DNA of 64,000 nt from DOZZ01 sp963792655 (GTDB taxonomy: Bacteria > Acidobacteriota > Terriglobia > Bryobacterales > Bryobacteraceae): assembly GCA_963792655.1 (NCBI GenBank), contig CAWBWU010000001.1, forward strand, positions 620,001-684,000, written 5' to 3'. A program made the translations under genes and the position numbers. The notes beneath the pieces are model-generated. The model searched no databases and had not been told where the DNA came from. It saw only the letters and a program-made list of their open reading frames with translations. Shown here one piece after another: positions 15,989 to 24,590 of this stretch; the stretch's first letter is position 1; every line of letters begins with the position of its first letter.

Positions 15989-17107
15989 TTATTTCACAAC
16001 GTAGCCCTGCCACACATACTCCAGCGCTTCCGGCAGGGTTTGCTGCTTGACCGTGTTATCCGTATGCCCCGCGTTTCGCGCAAACAGGAACTGGTAGTGA
16101 TAGCCCTTGGCCGCCAGTACTTTGGCCATGTTCTCGTTCGCGACCACCCAATCGTGCATGTCGTCTTTCATGTTCGCGCTCAGATTGTCGCGATCGCCCA
16201 CTTCCATCCAGATGCGAATCGGCTTTACCGGCGAGTTCGGAATCAGGCTTTTATGGAATTCCCATGCACCGCCGGGAATCGCCGGGTTCCAAGGCCACTG
16301 CTGGTTGACATAAGTACCCGAATACGTCAGCACACGATGATAAAGGTCCGGGTGATACCACGCCATAATCAGCGCCGCCGAACCGCCCGAACTACCGCCC
16401 ATCGTGGCGCGCGCGTCGGGATCTTTCGTCAGCTTCACGTTCGCCTGCTGCTCTACCAGCGGAAGAACTTCCTTTTCCACAAACTCGGCATATAGTGGCG
16501 ACATTGTGTCGTACTCAAGACCGCGCTGACTGCCCTGTGCGTCGCCGCTGCCATTCCCAATCGAGATGCCGATCATCACGGGAACGCGCTTCTGTGCGAT
16601 CAGGTTGTCGAGTGCAGTAAAGAGTTGGAGATCGGGTCCGTCCGCGCCAACGATAAATGGTGCAGCCGTGCCCCGGACGTACTGTTTCGGCACGTACACG
16701 GCAACACGCCGCGTGTAAGGCGCCGCGTGGCTGGCGGTCACGTTGATCTTCGCGGGGTTCTCCGCATCGGGCGTGCCAAATGTTCCCGGCTCACGCATGA
16801 TCCCGGGATACGTTTTGCTATCCACTGATTCCATGCTGAACATCAACACCGTTCCGTGCGGCACGCCGGGGTGGGCCATCATCTCAGGCGCGGGCGCGTG
16901 CGTCGGCCCAAGGATGAAGTTCCCATCGGCATTCGGCGGCGGTACCGTGCCGTCCGGAAGATCCTTGGCCTGGACATAGCCCGGTGTGCTGGGATCGCGT
17001 GTTGGTGCGGGCGCGCGGGGCGGGCGTGGCGCAGGAGTTTGAGCGATGGCCATGTGCGCCGCGGCGATCAATGTGGAAGCGAGAGCAACTCTGAAGAGAC
17101 GGGTCAT
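15989..17107 (-). CDS. Exported esterase, enterochelin-esterase-like alpha/beta hydrolase
   Basis: The protein has 372 residues, signal peptide to about residue 22 (ending AHMAIA), followed by a proline/alanine-rich linker. The alpha/beta-hydrolase core includes RRVAVYVPKQYVRGTAAPFI, the nucleophile elbow ATMGGSSGGSAALIMAWYHP, an acid-bearing IRIWMEVGDRDN, and a C-terminal ARNAGHTDNT with the likely catalytic His. This is the layout of the Fes/esterase D group, which cleaves ester bonds in siderophores or acylated sugars. The substrate is unknown. It lies behind the divergent repeat region upstream of glpK. Confidence 0.8.
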   Translation of the reverse strand: MTRLFRVALASTLIAAAHMAIAQTPAPRPPRAPAPTRDPSTPGYVQAKDLPDGTVPPPNADGNFILGPTHAPAPEMMAHPGVPHGTVLMFSMESVDSKTYPGIMREPGTFGTPDAENPAKINVTASHAAPYTRRVAVYVPKQYVRGTAAPFIVGADGPDLQLFTALDNLIAQKRVPVMIGISIGNGSGDAQGSQRGLEYDTMSPLYAEFVEKEVLPLVEQQANVKLTKDPDARATMGGSSGGSAALIMAWYHPDLYHRVLTYSGTYVNQQWPWNPAIPGGAWEFHKSLIPNSPVKPIRIWMEVGDRDNLSANMKDDMHDWVVANENMAKVLAAKGYHYQFLFARNAGHTDNTVKQQTLPEALEYVWQGYVVK

Positions 17108-17198
17108 AAAATCCTCCCGATCTTATCCCACTGCTATCGAATCGCGTAGCGTTCGAAACACGCGTTGACGAATATGCAGTGCTGGCGTTCGCGCAGTT

Positions 17199-17295
17199 GT
17201 CAGAGGCGCGACTGGAAGGAGTGCATAGTCGAAAGCTCACGCATTCCGAAGAGCCGAACCCAGGCCAATGCGCTTCCTCCAGTCGCGCCTCTGAC
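17199..17295. repeat. Full-length copy of dispersed palindromic repeat (long imperfect hairpin)
   Basis: The left arm at 17199-17226 begins GTCAGAGGCGCGACTGGA. The right arm at 17268-17295 ends TCCAGTCGCGCCTCTGAC. They pair over 28 positions with three differences. The loop of about 41 bases contains AAAGCTCACGCATTCCGAAG. The segment 17232-17294 is about 87% identical by eye to 30157-30219. The copy lies in the divergent intergenic region between the esterase and glpK. Confidence 0.8.
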
Positions 17296-17341
17296 GGGGA
17301 CCGCCGCATCACAACCAACTTTCCTATAATCTCTCTACAAC

Positions 17342-18823
17342 ATGCCATTTGTTCTAGCGCTTGACGAAGGCACCACCAGCGCCCGCGCCGCGCTTTACGA
17401 TTCCGAAGGACGGCGGTTCGCCATGGAAGCCGCAGCGGTTCAATCGTCGTTCCCACATCCTGGCTGGGTTGAGCAGGATGCCGATCAGATCTGGCAGTCG
17501 CAACTTGAAAGTGCCCGTAGAACGCTGCTTACCGGCAAAGTCGAAGCGCGTGACGTCGCGGCGATCGGCATCACCAATCAACGCGAGACCACAGTGGTTT
17601 GGGACCGCAAGACGGGCCAGCCGGTTTCACCCGCAATCGTATGGCAGTGCCGGCGCACGGCAGAGTTTTGCCAGGCGCTTGCAGCCTCACCCCAAGCCGC
17701 AGCGATCATCGAAAAGACCGGGCTCGTGATCGACGCATACTTCTCTGGCAGTAAGATCCGCTGGATTCTCGAGAACGTGCCCGATGCGCGCGCGCGAGCC
17801 AATAACGGCGATCTCCTCTTCGGCAATGTCGACACATGGCTGATCTGGAAGCTGACAAACGGCAAGGTGCACGTTACCGATGCTTCGAACGCCTCGCGCA
17901 CGATGCTGATGAACCTCGATAGCGGTGAGTGGGATTCCGACCTGCTGCGCACCTTCGACATTCCCAGTTCCATGCTGCCTCGCATTGTCAGCTCAAGCGA
18001 AGTAGTCGGAGCCACGCATGCGGAACATCTGGGCGCCGAAATTCCAATCGCCGGAATCGCGGGCGACCAACAGGCTGCGCTCGCGGGGCAGGCCTGCTTC
18101 CGCGCAGGTCTTTCGAAGAACACATACGGTACGGGCTGCTTCGCGCTCCTCCACACCGGCAACAAGCGCCCGCACTCGCGTCACAAGTTGCTGGGCACGC
18201 GGGCCGCGAGTTTCGGCACACCGCAGTTCGCGGTGGAGGGCAGTGTCTTCGTGGCGGGTGCTGCTGTGCAATGGCTGCGCGATGATATGCGGCTGATCCG
18301 CACCGCGGCTGAGTCCGCTGATCTCGCCACCATGGTTTCGGACACCGCCGGCGTCTATTTCGTGCCGGCGTTCGTTGGTTTGGGCGCGCCGCATTGGGAG
18401 TCGGATGCGCGTGGCACAATCAGCGGCATCACACGCGCGACCACGCGGGAGCATCTGGTGCGAGCAACATTGGAGAGCATCGCGTATCAAACACGTGAAC
18501 TGGTCGACGCGATGGAAGCCGACGCGGGCGAACCGCTGCGCGAACTTCGCGTGGACGGTGGCGCGGCAGCGAACGATTTTCTGATGCAGTTCCAGGCCGA
18601 CATTCTCGGCCGCCCCATCGTACGGCCGGTCGATATCGAAACCACCGCGCTCGGGGCAGCTTACCTGGCCGGCCTCGCCACGGGATTTTGGAAGAATCTC
18701 GAAGAAGTTGAGAGCTTCTGGCGCGCCGATCGCACTTATGAACCAGGGATGAGTGCGTCGCGGCGTGACGAACTGCTCGCCGGTTGGAAGACCGCCGTGC
18801 AGCAGTGCATCGGCCGTCGCTGA
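17342..18823 (+). CDS. glpK: Glycerol kinase
   Basis: The protein has 493 residues, full length for the family. It catalyses ATP-dependent phosphorylation of glycerol to glycerol 3-phosphate. The FGGY-kinase signatures are present: N-terminal phosphate-1 motif LALDEGTTSARAALYDSEG, GITNQRETTVVWDR, and the substrate-binding W-Q-C-R-R segment. The adenosine-binding block ELRVDGGAAANDFLMQFQAD is also present. The start ATG at 17342 begins directly with the conserved N-terminus. No glpF or glpD is adjacent. A palindromic repeat occupies its upstream region. Confidence 0.97.
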   Translation: MPFVLALDEGTTSARAALYDSEGRRFAMEAAAVQSSFPHPGWVEQDADQIWQSQLESARRTLLTGKVEARDVAAIGITNQRETTVVWDRKTGQPVSPAIVWQCRRTAEFCQALAASPQAAAIIEKTGLVIDAYFSGSKIRWILENVPDARARANNGDLLFGNVDTWLIWKLTNGKVHVTDASNASRTMLMNLDSGEWDSDLLRTFDIPSSMLPRIVSSSEVVGATHAEHLGAEIPIAGIAGDQQAALAGQACFRAGLSKNTYGTGCFALLHTGNKRPHSRHKLLGTRAASFGTPQFAVEGSVFVAGAAVQWLRDDMRLIRTAAESADLATMVSDTAGVYFVPAFVGLGAPHWESDARGTISGITRATTREHLVRATLESIAYQTRELVDAMEADAGEPLRELRVDGGAAANDFLMQFQADILGRPIVRPVDIETTALGAAYLAGLATGFWKNLEEVESFWRADRTYEPGMSASRRDELLAGWKTAVQQCIGRR

Positions 18824-18853
18824 ACCGCGGTCCCGGAGAGAGCCGGGAGACGG

Positions 18854-20755
18854 ATGCGAAGTTTGCGCGGATGCGCGATCTGGATTTTCACTGCTGCGTG
18901 CGCGTTTGGGCAGAAGGCCGAGACGACGTACTACCAGGCGCGGCTAACTGCGAGTCAGGCGAGCGGCGTGGCGAATCTTGCCATGCATGCGATTCGCGAT
19001 AACACTGGCCAGCTTACGTCGGGAACGCTCGATTTCGCGGTCGCGTATAAGTTCCCGGGCAGCGTAACAGTAACGCGCGTCAACTTGCTCAGCGGCAGCG
19101 CGATCGCGTTGACTATCCCACTGAACCTGCCCCTTGATTTCACGGGAGCGAAAGGGTTCACGCAGCAGGCTCAAGTTGCTCTGCCCTCTACATTGCTTGC
19201 AGCCATCCAGCAGAACCCCAGTCAGTTCACGGTGCAGATCAAAAACTCTAGCTCAGATTTGTCCGGTACGCTCGCGCCTGCTCTTCAAGCGCATGCGATG
19301 GCGATGCTGCAAGGTGCGTCCGACGGCCTGGCGTTGGTAACCGCGACTGCGGCCTTGAACGGCAGCGGCACCATCGTCTCGGCAACACTCGGGTTCGTTT
19401 GGCAATTGTCCAACGGGGCTTCGCTAACTGGAGCCAGTCTGACCGACGCCGAGGGAAACACGCTTTTGGACGCGGGCTCGCCTGCAAACGCAAAACAGTT
19501 TCTGTCGATGCCCGACCTGAATGATCCCGATGCTTACAATGCGGTGCTGCGCATCTTTGATCGTCCTGATGCAACGTTGCAGTTCAATACCTCGCAAGGC
19601 ACCGTGTCAGGTGTTCTGCAGGCCGTCGACAGTCAGAGCTTTGCAGCGACGCTGCTGCCTTCGCTCGAAGCGCCTCCAGTAACCTTCAGCGGCTCCGCCG
19701 CATCGCTGTTTACGGTCAGCACCCTTCGCGATGCAACGGGCGCTGCGACTGCCGCGGCATTCACTTTCGACGTGAACTATCGATTGCCGATGCCCGATAC
19801 GTTCACAGGACTGTACCTGCAACAAGGTGCGATCGGCAGCAATGGCCTGGCCCTGGTGAGTGCCGGATACACTTCTGCAAATCCATTCCGCAGTGATCCC
19901 AGCGGCAACGGAAATGTGACCACAGTGACGATGGTGAACGATGCGGCTGGTCTCGCGGCCATAGAGACGCTCTTGCACGCGCCTACGCAGGTTTACGTGA
20001 ATCTGCATACGGGCAGCTATCCTGCCGGCGCATTGCGCAGTCAGCTCGGGGTCTCTGGTGCAACACCGCATCCCGCAGCCGTCATCAATGCGGTCAACGA
20101 TCTGAGCGTGATGGCTGTGGCGCCGGGCGCCATCGTCAGTATCTACGGCTCTGATCTAGCTTCGGACACGATCGATCTTACCGGCTACCAGGGTTCTGTG
20201 CTCTCGCCCGTATACCAGGGCATGTCAGTGACGGTGGGCGGACACCCGGCGCCGTTCACTTACATTTCCCCCACGCAGATCAACGCGCAAATTCCGTTTG
20301 AGAGTCCGGTCGGTATGCGCCCTTTGGTCGTCTCGGTCAATGGCCAGGAGAGCGCGCCGTTCATGGTCAACGTGCAACCCTTCGCACCCGGAATATTCTT
20401 TGACGCGACGAGCGGCATCGTCGTTCACAATGCGGACTTCACAGTCGTACGTCCTGAGAAGCCGGCGCATGCCGGTGAAATCCTTGTGGTCTACTGCACC
20501 GGACTCGGCGCCACATCACCGCCGCTCTCGACGGGCTGGCGTGTTCCGTTTCCACCGCTCTTCTATACCGCGCAGCCTTCCGTAACCATCGGCGGACTCT
20601 TCGCTCCGGTGGTGTACTCAATCGCATCGCCGCAGTACGTCGGCCTCTATCAGGTAGCGGTGAAGATGCCCGAAGGTCTGACGGGCAATCAACCGTTGCT
20701 GATGAGCATCCAGGGCGTGCGCTCTAACACGGTAACCATCGCCACAGCCCCCTAG
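18854..20755 (+). CDS. Secreted protein with CHRD-like repeats and TIGR03437 domain
   Basis: The protein has 633 residues with a signal peptide ending CAFGQ. The first 400 residues contain CHRD-like repeats. Their typical endings are visible as FTVQIKNSSSDLSGTL and VYVNLHTGSYPAGALRSQL. Residues 410-633 form a TIGR03437-type domain: VMAVAPGAIVSIYGSDLASD, TYISPTQINAQIP, VVYCTGLGATSPP and YVGLYQVAVKMPEG. Proteins of this design are exported and abundant in Solibacter-like genomes; their role is unknown, possibly adhesion or matrix. A GGGAGA ribosome binding site precedes the ATG. Its 3' end overlaps the convergent ThyX-like gene by four bases. Confidence 0.8.
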   Translation: MRSLRGCAIWIFTAACAFGQKAETTYYQARLTASQASGVANLAMHAIRDNTGQLTSGTLDFAVAYKFPGSVTVTRVNLLSGSAIALTIPLNLPLDFTGAKGFTQQAQVALPSTLLAAIQQNPSQFTVQIKNSSSDLSGTLAPALQAHAMAMLQGASDGLALVTATAALNGSGTIVSATLGFVWQLSNGASLTGASLTDAEGNTLLDAGSPANAKQFLSMPDLNDPDAYNAVLRIFDRPDATLQFNTSQGTVSGVLQAVDSQSFAATLLPSLEAPPVTFSGSAASLFTVSTLRDATGAATAAAFTFDVNYRLPMPDTFTGLYLQQGAIGSNGLALVSAGYTSANPFRSDPSGNGNVTTVTMVNDAAGLAAIETLLHAPTQVYVNLHTGSYPAGALRSQLGVSGATPHPAAVINAVNDLSVMAVAPGAIVSIYGSDLASDTIDLTGYQGSVLSPVYQGMSVTVGGHPAPFTYISPTQINAQIPFESPVGMRPLVVSVNGQESAPFMVNVQPFAPGIFFDATSGIVVHNADFTVVRPEKPAHAGEILVVYCTGLGATSPPLSTGWRVPFPPLFYTAQPSVTIGGLFAPVVYSIASPQYVGLYQVAVKMPEGLTGNQPLLMSIQGVRSNTVTIATAP

Positions 20756-22182
20756 CGTTTGAGCGGATCTTCGATCCAGGGCGGCGTCGCGTCGATCAGT
20801 CGCGACAACCACGGCTCTACGCGCGCGAGTTCTTTCTTCATCTCCCAGGCGATCTCCCGATAACTCCAGTGGCCTTTCACGCCGCTGCGCAGGCGGGAAA
20901 TGTACTCGACTTCGGCGAAGTCCATTTTGAACAGGAAGCGCGACCGCGCACCAAACGGCAGCAGGTAATGAGAGCCCGGTGCGGGCAATTGATCCATCGC
21001 GCCCAGTGCCTGATCCATCGCGGCGCGATACGCCGGAAGCGCGCCAGTCTTCTCGACCACCGGCGGCACATCGTAGCCCAGCTTGCCCGAATACGCTTGC
21101 CGGTACTGGTGGCAGCGCCGATGCCGGTGCATGTCGCGGTAAGCGCCGATATCGATCGCCATGTCGAAGCAAAACTGCCCACCGCGCAAGCCGCGCGGCA
21201 GATCGTCATAGCTCCCGCGCGAACGCAACGCAACATCGATCACTTCATTGCGCATCGCCGCGCTCCAGCCACTAACCAACTCGTATAGATCGCGGAAGGG
21301 ACGATCGGTGACCTGATAGAGCAAAGTGGCGGCAATTTCAGTGACAGCGTCGGTGGGCCGAATCAACTCGACGCGCTCTGCCTCGCGGTCTTCCCGCTTC
21401 GGCAGGTTCTGCACGGCCCAGGCTTTCAAGTCGGCCCGCGATCGCATGGCAAAAAAATCAGGCTCGGCGTGACGCGCCAGTGTCGGTGCAATCGGCTCCG
21501 CATCTTCTTCGCGCCAGCGGCAGCCGGGCTCCTTGCCGCAGGCATCGCGGATCTCCTCACCCAACTCGCGCACCTCCGCATATTCGGAAGAACGCAGTCG
21601 GCGAATCTGCCTTTCCAACGTACGGATGCTGGTGACCTGCCCAACGTTGGTCGGCACGCCCCAGAACAACAGGTAACGCGCTACATCGAATGCACGCGCG
21701 GTCACGTTCCGCTTGTAGGCGTCGGGCTTCATCGCTTCCGGACGCGGCAGCGTCTCGGTGAAGTGCTCCAGTGCCGCTGCATGCACCTGTTGATACGCAT
21801 CGAGCAAAGCTTGTCCTGCGCTTCGATACAGCGCAGCCTGCGGTTCGCGGAAGTCAGGAGGCGTGATGAAACCCGACTTTGAAAAATCCTGATACCGCGA
21901 AGACTTGGCCTGCCCATCCCACAGTGATTCGTCTTCCGCTTCAGCCGCGGCAAGCTCCGAGATGCCTTCGAGACAGATGACCGTGTGGCCCAGGTCCGCA
22001 ATCGAGGCGTGGCCGTACTGGAAGTAGAAGCTTTCGAGAAAGCTCTGCGAATTGTGCGTGCGCACCCATTCGAGCGACTCGCGAATGGAGTCGGGCGAAC
22101 GGCTATAGCGCGCCAGCGCGTATGCGCATTTTTCCGGCGGCAATGGCGCAACAGTGAGGACACGCGGAGCATTCGTGGGCAT
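20752..22182 (-). CDS. ThyX-like protein, tandem (double-domain) form
   Basis: The protein has 476 residues, about twice a normal ThyX. The N-terminal half has ThyX landmarks (FYFQYGHASIADLGHTVIC, LEGISELAAAE, KSSRYQDFSKSGF). However, where the flavin-binding RHR motif should be it reads AEDESLWDGQAK. The second half carries RDMHRHRRCHQYRQAYSG, which keeps RHR but not the rest of RHRxxSxNExSxR. Standard ThyX makes dTMP from dUMP using FAD and methylene-tetrahydrofolate. Whether this tandem form does so is uncertain. Divergent dut, 28 bases away, supplies dUMP and supports a link to dTMP metabolism. Confidence 0.75.
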   Translation of the reverse strand: MPTNAPRVLTVAPLPPEKCAYALARYSRSPDSIRESLEWVRTHNSQSFLESFYFQYGHASIADLGHTVICLEGISELAAAEAEDESLWDGQAKSSRYQDFSKSGFITPPDFREPQAALYRSAGQALLDAYQQVHAAALEHFTETLPRPEAMKPDAYKRNVTARAFDVARYLLFWGVPTNVGQVTSIRTLERQIRRLRSSEYAEVRELGEEIRDACGKEPGCRWREEDAEPIAPTLARHAEPDFFAMRSRADLKAWAVQNLPKREDREAERVELIRPTDAVTEIAATLLYQVTDRPFRDLYELVSGWSAAMRNEVIDVALRSRGSYDDLPRGLRGGQFCFDMAIDIGAYRDMHRHRRCHQYRQAYSGKLGYDVPPVVEKTGALPAYRAAMDQALGAMDQLPAPGSHYLLPFGARSRFLFKMDFAEVEYISRLRSGVKGHWSYREIAWEMKKELARVEPWLSRLIDATPPWIEDPLKR

Positions 22183-22210
22183 GGACGGAACCCGCTATGA
22201 TAGCGAATCC

Positions 22211-22642
22211 ATGCAGGTCAAAATTCAACTGCTTACGCCTACCGCCGTGCTACCCGCTTATGCGCACGGAGCGCATGAAGATGCGGGAATGGATCTGTGC
22301 GCAAGCGCGGCCGTACGGCTGGAGCCCGGCGTACCGGTGCTGGTTCCGACGGGCCTCGCGATTGAATTGCCGGCAGGCTTCGAAGCGCAGATCCGGCCGA
22401 GGAGCGGGCTTGCATTAAAGCACGCGATCACGCTGCCGAACAGCCCCGCGACCATCGACCCGGGCTATCGCGGAGAGATCAAAGTGATACTTCTGAACCT
22501 TGGGCGTGAGCCATACACGGTTCAGCTTGGCGACCGCATTGCGCAGATGGTCGTTGCGCGCTACGAGAGTGTGGAGTGGTCTGTCGATGAGCTGTCTGCA
22601 AGCACTCGCGGCGCCGGGGGCTTTGGCTCGTCGGGCCGCTGA
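22211..22642 (+). CDS. dut: dUTP diphosphatase
   Basis: The protein has 143 residues. It hydrolyses dUTP to dUMP, keeping uracil out of DNA and supplying the substrate for thymidylate synthesis. The five trimeric dUTPase motifs are visible: HEDAGMDLCAS, RPRSGLALKH, the hairpin SPATIDPGYRGEIKVILLNL with the catalytic Asp, DRIAQMVV, and the C-terminal RGAGGFGSSG. The start at 22211 begins MQVKIQLLTP, the usual N-terminus. The longer open frame to 22154 is rejected. It is divergent from the ThyX-like gene. Confidence 0.97.
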   Translation: MQVKIQLLTPTAVLPAYAHGAHEDAGMDLCASAAVRLEPGVPVLVPTGLAIELPAGFEAQIRPRSGLALKHAITLPNSPATIDPGYRGEIKVILLNLGREPYTVQLGDRIAQMVVARYESVEWSVDELSASTRGAGGFGSSGR

Positions 22643-22663
22643 CTGTCGGATAATAAGAGAAAG

Positions 22664-23998
22664 GTGAAGGTCCTCTTCGCCTGGCTCTCAATGGTCTTTT
22701 CTCCCCTCATCAAAACAGCGCTGTTTGTAACCGTGGCTACGTCTGGAGTGTTGCTGTTTGGCGGACTCGACAGCTCAGCGGTGCTCCCGCTTGATCACGA
22801 AGCAATTCGTTATGAAACGCGGCCGCTGACGGACCCGGTGACACAAGCCGCTGAACGATTGAAGAGCGGGGCAGTCAAGCTCGACTACGATCCGCATACC
22901 GGCTATCTTCCCTCGCTGCTGAAGCTTCTGGGGCTACGCGTGTCTTCGCAGGTGCTGGTGTTTTCGAAGACAAGCTTTCAGTCTCCGCGCATCTCGCCGC
23001 ATACTCCGCGCGCCATCTATCATTCAGACGATGTTGCCGTCGGATATGTGAAGAGCGGGGACGTTCTCGAAATTACTTCGATCGACCCGGTAGCCGGCCC
23101 GATTTTCTTCACGCTGGATACAGAGCAAGTTGCGCAACCCGCCATCGTGCGGCGCGTCGCGAACTGTCTTCAGTGTCATGCGACAGGAGCAACGCTTGGC
23201 GTGCCCGGGTTGATGGTGCGTTCCGTTTTTCCCGGCGCCGACGGCGCGCCGATGTTTCAAGCGGGTTCATTCGTCACTGATCATCGCAGCCCGCTCGCGG
23301 AACGCTGGGGCGGATGGTACGTGACGGGTACCTCGGGGTCGCAGGACCACATGGGCAACGCGGTTGTGGAAAGCGGTGGCAAGCCGGAGTCGATCGTCGG
23401 TGCCGGCAAGAACGTAACCGTCCTCAAGTATCGATTCGATGAAGCGTCGTATCTGAGCACGCAAAGCGACATCGTTTCGCTCATGGTCCTCGAACATCAG
23501 ACGCGAATGATCAACTTGATCACGCGTGTGGGTTATGAGACGCGGCTCGCGCTTTTCGATCAATCCGCGATGAACAAGGCCGAAGGTGCACCCGAAGGTC
23601 AGATGCGCGATTCGACGCGTCACAGAGTGGAGAGCGCGTGCGAAGAACTGCTGCGGTACATGCTGTTCACTGAAGAGACACCGCTGAAGTCTGAGGTGAA
23701 AGGGACGTCACCTTTCGCATCCGAGTTCGCCGCGCAAGGCCCTCGCGACCACCTCGGCCGTTCACTGCGCGATTTCGATCTGAAGCGCCGCATGTTCCGG
23801 TATCCGTGCAGCTACCTGATCTATTCAGAACAGTACCGGCAGTTGCCGGACGTGGCGCGCCAGTACATTGAAACGAGGCTTCAGCAGATCCTGAGTGGCA
23901 AAGACCAGAGCAAAGCTTTTGCGAATTTATCTGCCGAAGATCGCCAAAATATTTTGACGATCCTCGAAGAGACCAGGTCCGGCATCCACCGCTCGTAG
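22664..23998 (+). CDS. Membrane-anchored protein with single c-type haem motif
   Basis: The protein has 444 residues with an N-terminal hydrophobic segment (LIKTALFVTVATSGVLLFGG) that anchors or exports it. One c-type haem attachment motif, CLQCH, lies near residue 167 (RRVANCLQCHATGATLGVPG), with several conserved Met and His residues afterwards. The remainder resembles uncharacterised cytochrome-like proteins found in acidobacteria and planctomycetes. A role in periplasmic electron transfer or sensing is inferred only from the haem motif. The start is a GTG at 22664 behind AAGAGAAAG. An ATG at 22691 is possible. It converges on frr with 17 bases between the stops. Confidence 0.7.
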   Translation: MKVLFAWLSMVFSPLIKTALFVTVATSGVLLFGGLDSSAVLPLDHEAIRYETRPLTDPVTQAAERLKSGAVKLDYDPHTGYLPSLLKLLGLRVSSQVLVFSKTSFQSPRISPHTPRAIYHSDDVAVGYVKSGDVLEITSIDPVAGPIFFTLDTEQVAQPAIVRRVANCLQCHATGATLGVPGLMVRSVFPGADGAPMFQAGSFVTDHRSPLAERWGGWYVTGTSGSQDHMGNAVVESGGKPESIVGAGKNVTVLKYRFDEASYLSTQSDIVSLMVLEHQTRMINLITRVGYETRLALFDQSAMNKAEGAPEGQMRDSTRHRVESACEELLRYMLFTEETPLKSEVKGTSPFASEFAAQGPRDHLGRSLRDFDLKRRMFRYPCSYLIYSEQYRQLPDVARQYIETRLQQILSGKDQSKAFANLSAEDRQNILTILEETRSGIHRS

Positions 23999-24015
23999 GG
24001 CTGAGGCGAGCGGAG

Positions 24016-24582
24016 CTACTTGATTTCGAGCAGGTCTTTTTCTTTGCTGCGCGAGAACTGATCGAGCTTGGCCATTTGCCCGTCGGTCATCTTCTGCATT
24101 TCGTCTAATGCGCGGCGCTCTTCGTCTTCGGCTACCTTCTTGTCTTTGGTCAGCTTCTTAACGTGATCGTTTGCATCGCGGCGGATGTTGCGAATCGCTA
24201 CGCGATGCTCTTCCGCAATGTTGTGCAGCTTCTTCACCAGCTCTTTGCGGCGCTCTTCGTTCAGCGGTGGAATCGGAAGACGAATGACTTTGCCGTCATT
24301 TGCCGGGTTGATTCCCAAGTCCGACGTGCGAATGACTTTCTCAATCGGGCCGATCTGCGACACATCCCACGGCTGGACCGTGATCATGCCGGGCTCCGGC
24401 ACATGCAGGTTCGCAAGCTGGTTCAGCGGAGTCGGCGTGCCGTAATAGTCGACGCGAATGTTGTCGAGAAGATTGATTGAGGCGCGGCCGGTGCGCAGCG
24501 TGCTGAGCTCATGCTGGAAATCAGCCAGCGCCTTATCCATGCGGGTGCGCGCCTGAGCGTGTACTTCTTTAACAGTCTCCAT
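24016..24582 (-). CDS. frr: Ribosome recycling factor
   Basis: The protein has 188 residues. With EF-G it splits post-termination ribosomes. The tRNA-mimic signatures are present: N-terminal ADFQHELSTLRTGRASINLL, YYGTPTPLNQLANLHVPEP, IRLPIPPLNEERRKELVKKL and the C-terminal QKMTDGQMAKLDQFSRSKEK. It is the last gene of rpsB-tsf-pyrH-frr and lies eight bases behind pyrH. Confidence 0.98.
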   Translation of the reverse strand: METVKEVHAQARTRMDKALADFQHELSTLRTGRASINLLDNIRVDYYGTPTPLNQLANLHVPEPGMITVQPWDVSQIGPIEKVIRTSDLGINPANDGKVIRLPIPPLNEERRKELVKKLHNIAEEHRVAIRNIRRDANDHVKKLTKDKKVAEDEERRALDEMQKMTDGQMAKLDQFSRSKEKDLLEIK

Positions 24583-24590
24583 AATCGGTG

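Noticed and set aside
15785..16495. Plus-strand open frame over the small-peptide gene and esterase end
   Set aside because: It runs antisense to the esterase and has no ribosome binding site or domain.
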